From positions 85,529 to 149,528 of the forward strand of contig JAUIRK010000330.1 in NCBI GenBank assembly GCA_030549495.1: 64,000 nt of DNA. The letters are read 5' to 3'. The notes beneath the pieces are model-generated. The model searched no databases, was not told where the DNA came from, and saw only the letters and a list, made by a program, of their open reading frames with translations. Numbering within the stretch: position 1 is the stretch's first letter; each line of letters starts with the position of its first letter. The stretch is from Nectonema munidae. Taxonomy: Eukaryota; Nematomorpha; Nectonematoida; Nectonematidae. Position numbers and translations under genes: made by a program. Positions 13,984 to 25,228 of this stretch are shown one piece after another.

Positions 13984-14121
13984 TTAACCCATTAAGTCCC
14001 AATGTTCCCATTTGGGAACATAAGTAATTTCACCTTCGTCTGCTTTTTTCAATGACTTTGAATATAAATCGTCTGCGTTTTTTTAAATATTGTCTGATTT
14101 CTATGGGACTTAATGGGTTAA
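13984..14121 (+). mobile_element. piggyBac-type MITE (copy 3)
   Basis: TTAA at both ends with inner inverted repeat CCCATTAAGTCCCA against TGGGACTTAATGGG. A near-palindrome, ATGTTCCCATTTGGGAACAT, follows the left end. TCGTCTGC-type motifs start at 14036, 14069 and 14090, with the same 33 and 21 bp spacing as copy 1. Its left end closely resembles the sequences beside the broken piggyBac gene near 62 and 63.85 kb. Confidence 0.88.
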
Positions 14122-15489
14122 GCCCATTTAATGTTAACCGCTATACAAAAGATCCAATTATTTAGGATCAAAAGAAGTTTTGTTTCTATGCAGAATTTAT
14201 GTATGTTTTTCTAGCTTAATTTCTACAAAAGTATCATGTTCTTACTAGAGAAAGAATTTTTTATTCGCCCCCCAAAAATTTTACATCCTCTAAACATCCT
14301 TATCTGCGGAGCATTTAAATTCAAACATCCACATCCTCAATTTCCAAACATTTCCTTTTTTCTATATTCCGCGAAACTTTTTAGATTCCTGGAACTAACT
14401 ATTTGGCTGCAAGTAAATCAAATTTTTTACAAAACCCATAATTCATTAAGTTTCTTTTTGAATCTGTTTTTATTCTGCACGTTTCATCCTATTTTCAGAC
14501 AAAGAATTTCATTAAAATATAGAAGTGTGTTAAACTGCCTTTCGGTAAATAATATATCGTTTAAAAACTGTTTTGAAATTAAGCCGGCTTCCGTTTAAAA
14601 GAAAAGGATTAGTGTTTCTTTGAAGATTTCTCTATGATTCCGATTCACTAATTTTTGACAATTTTTATTTTCGGAAATATAGTTGCTTCAGGGGATATGT
14701 CATTTTTAAAAAGTTAAATTAATTTTATTTGATATATTTGATTTTTGTAGTTGAAGCTACAATTAATCTAAGGATGGTTTTCGGTATTTTTTAATACTTT
14801 CTTTCTGTATACTTACATCATCTATAAGAATTTACCTTGATTAATATTCTTTATATAAAAAAAAAATTAGTTTTTTATCAAAATTAGTCTTTGGCCACAA
14901 TAAAAAATATCTCTTTCGCCATAAAAGCAATCAGAAGTTTTCTCGGATAACTTCTGCATTAATTTTTAATCCTAATAAGTTTAAAGATACAGTTTTAGAT
15001 CTGATTGGTTTTCATGTACATGAATTCTTTGTGATCTTAATAAATTTTTTCTTGGAAATTACTTTTTTATTCCCAATCTCAAATGTTTTCTTGCTCAAAT
15101 TTTTGAAGCAAGATTTAAAATTAGTTGATTCCCGCTAAACCCGGGCCTAATATTTTGTCGGCAAAATTGCTGGAAATTCTTGGAAGACAGAAAAAGACAA
15201 AATTCAAGAACACTGGATGTAAAATTTCTTTAATCGATGAAGATTAGATAAATATATTAGTTTCGGTTCATCTATTGATTTAGTAATTTTTCTCAATCGA
15301 AGCTATGGAAGAGTTGTCCAAGCAAGTCAGAGGGATCTTTAAGCATTCCACTCGCAAGGACCACAAATCGTATACTTAGAATACTATCGAGCCCCTCAGG
15401 CAAAATATAAACATCAGTCATTTTAGTAAACCTTCATTTGAAAAAAAATTTGCGGTAATGAAAAAGTAGAAATTATTTGTTTTATATGT
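14122..15489. other. Gene-free stretch
   Basis: A 120-residue open frame at 14236-14598 (+) is the longest here. It is rich in F, L, S and H, shows no domain, and matches the composition of the surrounding DNA, so I do not call it a gene. Confidence 0.45.
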
Positions 15490-15600
15490 CTCGATCGAGA
15501 TAGTCTGGGTTCGATTCCTGGTCGTGATTATTCGAACCATTATTCTTGCTTGGGATGCAATTATCACAACTATAACAAAGTTGGGTAAAGACAAAATGGT
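15490..15600 (+). repeat. tRNA-derived SINE copy
   Basis: A perfect B box, GGTTCGATTCC, lies at 15508-15518, and the following tail matches the SINE at 5490-5625 in the opposite orientation. The 5' head is largely lost. Just downstream (15640-15745) a GC-richer patch ends in a hAT-like GGGGCGGCAAAC end. Confidence 0.55.
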
Positions 15601-18600
15601 ATAAAATATTAATGTATATAAAACGATATGCTAAAAGATTTAAGCCTTTTTGCGGACCACAATATTTTTCCCACGGATCATTAGTGGCACCAGGACAACT
15701 CCTTGGGCAATCATGGTCTAGGCTAGGGGCGGCAAACATGAGGCTGTTTTTCTTTATGATAGTGACAGCTTTCTGCTTTGCAAAAAACATATTAAAATGA
15801 ATAAAACCTTATTTTTTATAACTTGATCTCCCATTTCATCTTTTTTAATTCATTGTTACCAAATGATGAGGAATGAGAAGTCTTCATTGTTTCTTATGAG
15901 ATATCAAATAAATATGGTCTACTTTTTTCATTTGACAAAATCAATAAAAACACGCTAAATAAATTTATTACTAAAAATCTTCCTGCTTTTATGTTTGCTA
16001 TTTCAAATTGTACACCCCAGCTAAATATTTTTTATATAATAAAGTGCGATAATTTTATTTTAACTCAACTAACACAAAAAGACAAAAAAACACGGCTGCC
16101 TGTAATACCCAGAATTCCAAAACACACATCTGGAAAACGCTGAGACAGTTAAAACGCTAAAATAAATTTAGTCGTGGTTAAAATGATTGAGCATTTCGGA
16201 AGAAAAGCTTGAAATGATTTTCGAAGTGAACAAAGAGCAGGTAAAAATATGATTTTTGAAGGAACTGAAAAATCTTTTATAATCTCGTAAATCTGCTCAC
16301 TTATCTGTTCGCTCATTTGGAGATGATGTTTTGCGTGAACCTAAAATGCATGTAGAACAAAATCCAAGGGAAAGAGAAGGAAAAAAATACGTGCTGTTAT
16401 CACAATCAATCAACCAATCCACTATTTTAAAGCTGAAAATAATAGACTACCAGAAAGTGCACCTAATATGATTTTCTACGGTGTATTAGGAGATACGCAT
16501 ATATATTTAGCCTGGTGAATAAATTTGATTATAGTGATGAAAGATTATTACGTTCATCCTCATCAAATAAAAAATCTTCCTTTAGAAAAAGAGATCTTAA
16601 ATTGAGAATGCGTGAAAAGATTAGGATGATGGATTATTATTGGAATTGGAAATTTAACATGAATATTTTAATCAATTTTTGAATTGAAAGTAAAATTTGA
16701 ACTTAAAATTAAGCGTAATTTTCGAAAAATAAAACCTAGTATATGTTCAAACAAATAAACGCAGAAAGCATACTGATACACTTTTTATAAAAAAAATTTT
16801 CTATACATTTTTTATTTAAACTGATACATTTTATGTTTTAAAAAAAACATTCAAAATATGCAAATTGAATAAATAAGGATATTACATCAGTGGAGTAATT
16901 ATTGATTTTTTATAAAACGCCAGTTTATCAAAAAAGGAGCTCACCAATTTATTATAGAATATATCAAATAACGATCTTTATATTTCCAGTTACATCAAAA
17001 TTAGCCAAAAAAATGTTTCGATTGTCAAATTTTAAAAATTTCAAAATTTTTTTTTACCATGTTCTCATTTTTTTTCAATAACTATTTGAAAAGCTAAAAA
17101 TATGATTTATATAAAGGTTTAGAAATCTGTGAATCATATCCGCCACGTTCAAAAAAAAGTCGTATACTGAAAAATTAATTGTACAAAAATTGTTAACTTT
17201 ATCTTTTGTAATCATTTTCATGGTAGTTGAATGACCCTCTCATGTCAATAAATGTCAATCAAAATCAAAAATTAACATTTAGCAACAAAATACTGTCATG
17301 ATCTGTAGTTAGCCTTATAACTTATTGTCTATATTAAATACTTCTTTGAAAATTTATAATTATATACAGTTTTGATAACTTAATTTTTTTCAATAATTAT
17401 AACTATTTTTTTAAGAAAATGTCAATCAAAATTTTTGGAGCCATAAAATATTCCTTTAAATTTTACATAATTTGCAATGCTTTTTTCATTTCTTGAATCA
17501 GTTTTTGCATTTAGAGCAATGACCTCGCGCCCATTTTAGCTAATGTTGGAAATATGATTACAAAGTTTTTATAGAGCCAAAACATAAGCAACTTTTTTAA
17601 TGCGAAAGTTAGGTATTTATGTGGTTTAATCCACAGAGGTCACTAAATTCCCGTGTTTCACATGTTAAAAATATACATTTTTCTAAATAAGATGGTGTAT
17701 AGAAATTTGGTGACGTTTTGATTTTTTGGTTGAGAAACGCTAAAGTTAAACGTCGTCCAAGTATTTCCAACTGTTAACCCTTATTAGAATATAGATGGTC
17801 CAGTTATTGTGAAGATGATATACGAAAAACGGATAAGCTATGTATGATGAGTATAAGCAATACTACGTAAAAGTAATGATGAATGGCAGAATTCAAGTTC
17901 AAATCAACATTTAAGCCTTCTCAAAATAGTTTTTTTGAGCAAATCTTTGCGCCTATGTTCACTACGTCATAAAAGTTAAAGGAATTGATCTATTTTTTTT
18001 AGTTTGTACAAAATTTTGCATTAAAAAAAGGATGCACCCGCATTGGACGTAACAATTTAGAAAATTTAGGTCTTTCTTGATCATAGTATTCTTCTATACC
18101 TTTTCAAGTTCAAATTGGTATTGAAAATATTCAATGATTTTGTTTCTTTTCTAAAATAATAATAATCAAGCTGGACTAGAAAAGAAACATTTTTCATTAA
18201 TAAATATGCTACATTTTGTTCGATAAACTTCTGTGTTTTGATAAAATTTGTTCGGAAATTAGAGATGAGCCCCATTTTTCCCCTTTTATTTAAGATTAAT
18301 GCTTGCAAAATTAATGTATGCTAATCGTATTTGAAAAAAAATTAAACTCCGAAATGGATGTTTTCTAGTTTGTCCATGTATTTTTATCCTTAAAATCCTG
18401 TCTTTCCTAAGGATAGCTTAAATTTCAATAAATTTAAAAGATCCTCAAAAGTGATAAGAAAAAATCTCAGAAGTTCTGCCTCTCCTTTTTATGATAGCTG
18501 AATTTTATTAGGAAATCCCTGATTCTAACCTTTTTAAGAACACGTTAGAAGATTTCTGACACTTCTGTAATCCTTAAAGTTTGGTTAGAGGTATTTTGAC

Positions 18601-18639
18601 ATGCCTCATATTTTTATATATGCTCTCTTTAGTTCTATT
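15601..18639. other. Gene-free stretch
   Basis: Apart from the patch at 15640-15745 nothing is recognised. AT-rich sequence with short chance frames. Confidence 0.5.
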
Positions 18640-18785
18640 TTATCCTTTTTTTCAATTTTAAAGTATTTTTTTCAATTATATTTTATTTTTATAGAAGATA
18701 ACAGAAGAATTAGTAAAAGACAACATAGAATAGAAAAAAGACATAATAGAATTGAAAAAAAGACAAAATTGTACTAAAAATGGTA
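18640..18785. repeat. Foldback array, same unit type as 10.6-11.0 kb
   Basis: Left units of TTTTTTTCAATTTTA type face right units of AATTGAAAAAAAGACAA type, separated by a short AT spacer. This is a second locus of the 10.57-11.0 kb family. Confidence 0.55.
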
Positions 18786-21700
18786 TATGTATAGAAATGA
18801 AAAGCGAGTAAAGATTCCATCTAACAAAATCCTCAATGATTACACATGTATTAAAATGAACAAAACAAAAATTCCTGTTAACAGAGAATACAAGAGTTTA
18901 GTAGCACAAAGAAAAGGGGTAGTAAAAATAATTGACCGAGTATAGTAATATAGATTTGTACACAGTATAGTCCTAACTGATTTATTTGGTGTCATTAATA
19001 CTAACAAATTCAATATAATTCATGCCATCACTTTAAAAAATCGTTTCTTCTTCTTTGTCTGCACCGTATCCCTGAATATGGGATCGCTGGCTTTGATCCC
19101 TTGCCTCAATTTTTTTCAGTTTTTTACATCTTTCTTTTTAGACCCCCTTCATCTCTTTAAAGTCACCAAGTCAACCGACTCTGAAATCCGCGACTTTTGT
19201 CCCAACATTATCTTTAACATCATCATTTCTGTTGTAGCCAGCTTTCTTTTTTCTTTCCTTTAAGCTCCTACATTCCGATCAAAAAGGCATTACAGAGCTA
19301 ATGATTTCACCAAAAATTTCTTATCACTAATTGCAGAAAAAGACCTATCTATAAAAGCTGTAGCATGGGTTACTTTACTCATAAGTTCAACAACAAAGTC
19401 AATATTTTTAAAGCAAAAGATTTTGGCGTATCATATTCAGAATTTTATTTCGTGAAAACACTTCCTGTACACATGACCTCCATTCAATCCATCATTCTGA
19501 AAAAATTTTGACGCGAAAACAAAACTTAAGGTTTTGACACTAACAAAAATATTTGATAAAAATTTTAACATTTAAGAACAACCAAAAAAAAAGAAAAAAA
19601 TTCAAAGAACTTTATTTGGTTTAAGTTCCGTTTCATTCTGAACAGAGGATAAAACAAGTTTCCTGAAATGTAGCTTGGTTCTTCAATATTCTAGATATGT
19701 GTTTGGCTTAGTGGATATGTTATAAGAATCTTATGAATAATGAGAAAATAACTGTTTTTTTCATCTGTTTATTCAAGTTTATTTCCAAACAATTACATTC
19801 TTATGATCTTCGCTCAAGATATAATAAAAAAAGTTTTTTTTAAATAAAAATAATAAAATATGATATATCTATTTCAAAAAGTTGTAGTGAAATAAGTTTG
19901 TCTAAAAAATTAGAGATAGATAAGAAGCGAATAGCGTAGGATGTATTGGAAGAAGTTGAGTGTAATTCGGTGTACTGAGAACATTGCAGGAATTTAGACA
20001 TCATCAAGCTCAACATCTCAAATCCCACGTTTCCAAGCCCGAGAGTTGTAAGAAGAAAGATTTTGGAAAGAAATATGTGCATAGCAGGATGAAATAATTG
20101 AATATAGTGCAGCTAATGTAATTATTTCAGAGAGTTTTCGTCAATAATACTCAAAGCAAAAACAATGCAAACACAGCAGCCGTAGAAGTATACGTAAAGG
20201 AAATTTGTAATCAAAAACTCCTCTTTCTCAATCCACTACTGCTAATCAACATGTTTCACCCCAGCACAACACAATGCCATGATAATTAGGAGTGTGATAA
20301 TTGAATTTGCATGTAAATAGCACTAATTCTTTGCCTCCAAACACATAAAACCCTTTTTGCATCTCATTTCAACAATTAAGGCCTAATTCAGAGGAACACA
20401 AAGGTGCAATATTTTGACAAATTGCAAGCACTTTTCAAAAAGTTGAGTATATTCCTTTCTGCATTCTCTTTCCACCCAAAACTTCCAATAAACGATTCTC
20501 TCCATTTCTACGCAACAAGTACGTCTCCTTTTTCATCGTAGATTTTACAAACTTTGTACACAATAATTTTTGAGAATCTTTCCTGACCGTGATGAATTCT
20601 TGACTCTTAGCAATGGTTTCTCAAATATTAATCTTTTCATTTTTTTGATTAATTGCAAATTTTGACCCAATATAAAACTAAGAAGCATTCTATGAGATGA
20701 TAAAAGACAATTGAATTATTTTTCCAATAATTTCCTTCTATTTTTTCAATTTTTGGAAATATTTTTCAAAACAACACTTCACAGTGGCGTGCGTATACAA
20801 GAGCATCTATAGAAGGAACCACGGCGCTTTTTTAATAGAAAGTGTATATTGGTTTATTCCAGGATGCGAATTTCAGATCTAGCAGAACAAAAAACACGTT
20901 GAGTAAAGAAAATAAACAAGCAATAACCATTTGGTGAACCAATGATGGAATTTCATTAATTCATTCCTTGCTTAGACATTTGGAAAGCAATTTTAAAAGA
21001 TCAAAAAGAGAATCAATAAATATATTGAAAAGCTAAATGAACAAAGTAAAAATTTGCTTAATTGCCCAAGACTAGGAAATTAACAATATCTATTCAACTA
21101 ATACTCTCATTATCCAAAAAAACAGTATCAAACTTATTTCCAAGTGAATAATTCAGATATGAAGTAGTTGAAATGGTTTGTTCACAGTAGATGTAATTTA
21201 AATTTCGTTGTACTTCAGATATGGATGATGATATACGTGTTAATATTCCTTGTTCAGTAATAATAATCTTCTCTCTATCAGTGTCAATAGCCATCATAAT
21301 ACATATGTGTTTGTGTAAAGTTAAATGATACACAGAGTATTTATATGCATTTTGTTGCGTATAAAAAAAGAACATTTCGGATTTCAAACTTGATTAATTT
21401 TTTATGAATACACGCTCTCATTTTTCATTACGTGAACCTTCGATATGACATGCAGCACACATATGTGTAGATAATATCAGTAAAATCGAATGAATACCTT
21501 GCTTTGTACGCCCTCAAAACCTTTTGAAACAAACTAAAAATAATGAGTTTTATGTCAATGTTTGTAAATATTTTGAATAAAAAATAAAACATTCATTTAA
21601 AAAAATTATTTTAGATTCTAAATATTTCAAAACAGTGAAATTTATCGCATTATTTTTAATTTGTTTGACAAGAAGGTTTGGTGATCTTTTGGTTTATTTC

Positions 21701-23497
21701 TTTACTAAAGTTTATTATAAATAAAAATTTTCTTTTATTCCTACTACTTTAGCCTTTTATAAATTCAATAAACAACTGCATATCAAAGTTACAAATTTGA
21801 CGGAGTTTAATTAAGTAATTAAGAATATTTCGGTACTTCATCATATTTCGTAAGGTTTATGAAAGAGAAAAGGCGTAGACTGAGAGTATTTCTCAAAAGA
21901 TGAATCAATTGTGTAAAAATGAAGACATTATAAACATCAAAAGCACCAATTTGTGAAATAGCAACACAAAGAGACTGCAAGCATATACACGCACATATAT
22001 ATATTTATATATGTATAATTATATCAGGTATGATTGTGATTGTTTCATGGACTGAATCAAAAGAGGATTCGCCAATTAAAACTGCACAAACCTTTTCTGA
22101 AGTATAAATATTTTATGATGGAAACAAAGAGAAGCTTTGTGTCAAAAAGTCTCTATCCATGAAATTCATGAAGGCGAGGACAGGAAGAATTATTTTCAGT
22201 TTGCACAAAATTTTGACAAAATGCAAGAAGTCATCTTGGAAAAAATAACTTGGAAAACGTTCGTTGCGTTTCTGCGTCATGTACATACATTTTTTGGGAT
22301 CACATATTTGTGCCTTGAACACAAACTTGATAAAAACTCGCTAAAATGAGAATAATATGTTTGCATATAAACTTTGATAACACATTGGCATTCTGCCGCC
22401 TTAAAAATGGAAATTTATTTATCAATCATAGCACTATTACATATTCCTTCCAATCAATAGCGCGCATTCACAAAATGAATCATAAAATAAACTATTTGGA
22501 ATAAACTGCTAGGCTAACAACACATTTCATATTACGCATACTAATAGGAGCTAAATATTTGATTTTGAAGGGGGAAGGGGCAAAGGTGCTATGTGCCAAA
22601 CACAGTTCTGTTTCCAGCTAATTCAATGAGCTACGTATTTATAAATGAATAGCTTATATTTTTTGGGGTAATCTCTCAAAGAAGTTTTTCATCGAATCAA
22701 AGAATTAGGTGTCTCCAGAGAAAATAATTTTAATTTTTTTATATTTGAATATTTACGGAAAGAATGCAACAGTATTAAAATAAGACCTTTCCTTCCAAGC
22801 GTATCTGAAATCCTAGCAAAATAAATTCAAACAAAAGTTTTAGAGAACTCTCTTCAATGAAAGGCCACTCAACGGCTTTGCTATCTGGACAAAATGCAGT
22901 TATGTCCCCATCAGCAAAACTTAGGAGTGCCAATGTCCTTTCAAAATGTTAGGTTGTCGGTAGATGAATAGTACGGGGTGTTCATCCAATTCAGAAGGAT
23001 ATCTAGGAGGGGGAAAGAAGAATCAGACCTAGATTATCCAAACCGATCATCCAAAACATTCTTCTCAAGATGAAATTCATTGTGAACAAAAGTTTTGCCT
23101 TATAAACTGACATACATCAAGAAATTCAACATGTGAAAACTATTTTTAAATTACAACAGCAATTAAAATTTTGATAATTAAAAAAAAAGATAAAATTTTA
23201 GCTTCTAAAGTTAGTTAAATTAGGAATTATGTGAAAATCAATTCATTTATTGGATCGAATTATATTCAAGGACATTTTAATCCATAAAAAAACGAAGGAA
23301 CGGAATCGTCAGATGTGAGCAGGGTTGCTAAATTCACCGTCAGAAGTCTATGAAATCGGAGATTTCAAAGCGACCGGATTCAGAGTGGGTATCCAATAAT
23401 AGTTGGTGTGGGAATTGGATTTTACGAGCATTTGAAGTCGGGTCGGATATTTTATATCGTATATTTGTATTTAGGATAAAGAACTGAAAGGAAGGAA
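18786..23497. other. Gene-free stretch upstream of the precursor gene
   Basis: No gene recognised. A lone hAT-like end (CAGTGGCGTGCG) lies at about 20783. A - strand frame of 97 residues at 21094-21387 is not low-complexity but shows no domain. Just upstream of the next gene, 23320-23450 is less AT-rich and contains CAGGGTTG and GTCGGGTCGG, possibly another copy of the dispersed GTCGG repeat. Confidence 0.4.
23440..23497 (+). promoter_or_regulatory. Possible TATA-type promoter and 5' leader
   Basis: A TATA-like TTTTATATCG lies about 40-50 bp before the ATG at 23498. An alternative reading is that TATTTAG at about 23467-23473 is a splice acceptor, placing the ATG in a second exon. Sequence alone does not decide. 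Confidence 0.25.
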
Positions 23498-24151
23498 ATG
23501 AAAGGCGTCCTTTTGTTCATCGTGTTTGCATTGCTGTGCGTGGCGTTGATGAGAAGTGAGAGCAACTACTTTCCGCATAAAAAAGGTGAATTTGTTGAAA
23601 AGAAGGGGAAATTACTGCCTCTCTACGACCTTGAAGATATCCTCCAAGAAATGAGGAAAAATCAAAAGAAGAACGAAGAAGGAGATAGAGAAGAGAGCGA
23701 TACTGCTAATGAAAATGCTTTCATCAGGAACAAATTTTTGAAAAGAGAAATTCCCGCCAAAAAAACAGGAGAAATGGAGAAAGACGAACATTTTTTGACG
23801 AATATGGCAACTGTTGTGGCTTTGAAAGCGTTGAGTAAGGATTTCGACGAGGAACTACCCGATGCATTCTTCAGAAGCACCAATGGGCATTCCATCTACA
23901 AGCGCATGACCCTGCATCCGCTCGTGAAGCGCCTTATGTTGCATAACCTCGTGAAAAAGCTGACGATGCACAATTACGGACGCAGCATCTTTTCTTCACA
24001 CTCATTCGACTCCACCGGAACGCCTGTAGTGACATGGGGCATCTACCGAGCAAAGGGCATCCAAAGCAGAGATAGAAAACGAGAAGCTAACATATGTAAT
24101 AACTTACTTCGCACCCAAAACACCCGTAAGTCTACACCTACCTCTTGTTAA
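23498..24151 (+). CDS. Putative secreted peptide-hormone/neuropeptide precursor
   Basis: I do not recognise the family. What is visible: a 5' exon opening with a clear signal peptide (residues 1-21, hydrophobic core LLFIVFALLCVAL), an acidic and lysine-rich spacer (about 22-130), then a block cut by dibasic sites. After KR at 135-136 come MTLHPLV-KR, LMLHNLV-KK and LTMHNYG-R (137-162). These are three related 7-residue units, the last with a glycine before arginine that could donate a C-terminal amide. A longer segment ending GIYR (163-184) and RDRKR (191-195) follow. Signal peptide, propeptide and dibasic-flanked repeats are the layout of neuropeptide precursors. The repeat block is more GC-rich than its surroundings, as expected of coding DNA. 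The frame stops at 24149-24151, but a consensus donor (CC|GTAAGT) at 24125-24126 suggests splicing to a further exon, perhaps 25140 onwards. It could instead be a non-hormonal secreted protein. Confidence 0.6.
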   Translation: MKGVLLFIVFALLCVALMRSESNYFPHKKGEFVEKKGKLLPLYDLEDILQEMRKNQKKNEEGDREESDTANENAFIRNKFLKREIPAKKTGEMEKDEHFLTNMATVVALKALSKDFDEELPDAFFRSTNGHSIYKRMTLHPLVKRLMLHNLVKKLTMHNYGRSIFSSHSFDSTGTPVVTWGIYRAKGIQSRDRKREANICNNLLRTQNTRKSTPTSC

Positions 24152-24404
24152 TGAAGGAAGGAGTAACAAAGTCTGAAGGTAGAATTGGGAGTGGGTGGGG
24201 CAAAAATGTCAGAATATCAGAGACGAGTTTTTATTGGTTATGTGGAATTCGCTTTGTTAGTTATGGTTGCTTGCTCTAAATTTTTAGCCTATCATTGATG
24301 GAGTCATGAATCGCAAACGCTAAAATACAAGCAAAAATTCATTCGTGTTTCGCGCTACATTTAATTGTGTAACTAATCTTACTGATGTGAATATAGGGTA
24401 CCTG

Positions 24405-24602
24405 GTCAAAATCCAAACGGCTAAAAACCAAAATAGCCAAAACCAAAACGGCCAAAATCCCAAACTACTAAAAACCGATAGAGAATAGATTTTAATCATT
24501 TTGATTTTTGACTGTTTTAGTTTTGGCCATTTTTATTTTAGCTGTTTTGGTTTTTTCCGTTTTGGTTTTGACCGTTTTGGTGTTTGGCCTTTTTGACCAT
24601 GA
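24405..24602. repeat. Foldback repeat of CAAAACGGCCAAAA units
   Basis: The left arm (24410-24475) is tandem A-rich units such as CCAAAACGGCCAAAA. The right arm (24495-24600) is the reverse complement type, TTTTGGCCnTTTT. It is analogous in design to the 8.6 and 10.6 kb foldbacks but with a different unit. It lies between the precursor exon and its candidate last exon, so it may be intronic. Confidence 0.6.
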
Positions 24603-25139
24603 ACGAAATATAGTGCAATGGTTTATTTTTGATTGATCAATGACAGAGTCTTAGAATTTATATTTTTTTTATAAAAAAATTCATTTAAAAACACTAAATT
24701 TTATCTTTGATAAAACTGAAACACGCTTCACGCGTCTAGAAGTGCAGAATAGCTCAACTATTTCATCTATGAAAACATCCCTGTAATCTTATTTCCGCGA
24801 GATCAGCTTTAAAAAGCCAAACCCTCAATGATATAGTATTTTTAAAGAGAGCTATGAAAAATAAAATTTTGTTTTAAAATCCACATCATAAAATTAAATG
24901 TATAAAAAAACAGAGGTTGACGGTTTAAATTTAAAATGGTGGGTTTTAAAAATTTTAGCGCCGGAATAGAACTTCAAAAGCAAGCAAAGTTTTGGTATGA
25001 CAAACCACACAGAAAAACTTTGACGGTTCTATTTTCATACGTATCAAAATGCCATATCTTGAATGAATTGATAAAAAAGATTTTTGTGAATTTATGTTGT
25101 TACATCAACTGAGTAAAAGATGTACACTTTTTCTTTAAG

Positions 25140-25228
25140 AATCGTCGGTATGGAGACGTTGCTGCAAAGATTCAGAATCAAAGACCAAGAGCTTTTCCAG
25201 CTGCTTGGACAACATCTTGATGAATAAA
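25140..25228 (+). other. Candidate last exon with polyadenylation signal
   Basis: A pyrimidine-rich acceptor (TTTTTCTTTAAG) ends at 25139, and a polyadenylation-type AATAAA lies at 25223-25228. All three frames stay open for at least 25 codons. Which one is used depends on the donor of the preceding exon. The strong donor at 24125 would give a frame with three cysteines. Other frames give an amphipathic run or an RRYG-containing run. Assignment to the precursor gene is inference from position and strand. Confidence 0.3.

Noticed and set aside
14236-14598. 120-residue open frame on the + strand
   Set aside because: Composition follows the AT-rich DNA, no domain, no splice context, no upstream or downstream support.
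15482-15790. 102-residue - strand frame
   Set aside because: Runs across a SINE tail and an adjacent repeat patch; no coding signature.
21094-21387. 97-residue open frame on the - strand with a mixed composition
   Set aside because: No domain or signal recognised and no good splice neighbours. Could be a real exon but cannot be supported.
23662-23895. Antisense frame in the peptide-precursor gene
   Set aside because: Mirror of the coding strand. Its serine/leucine richness results from the lysine/glutamate-rich sense frame.
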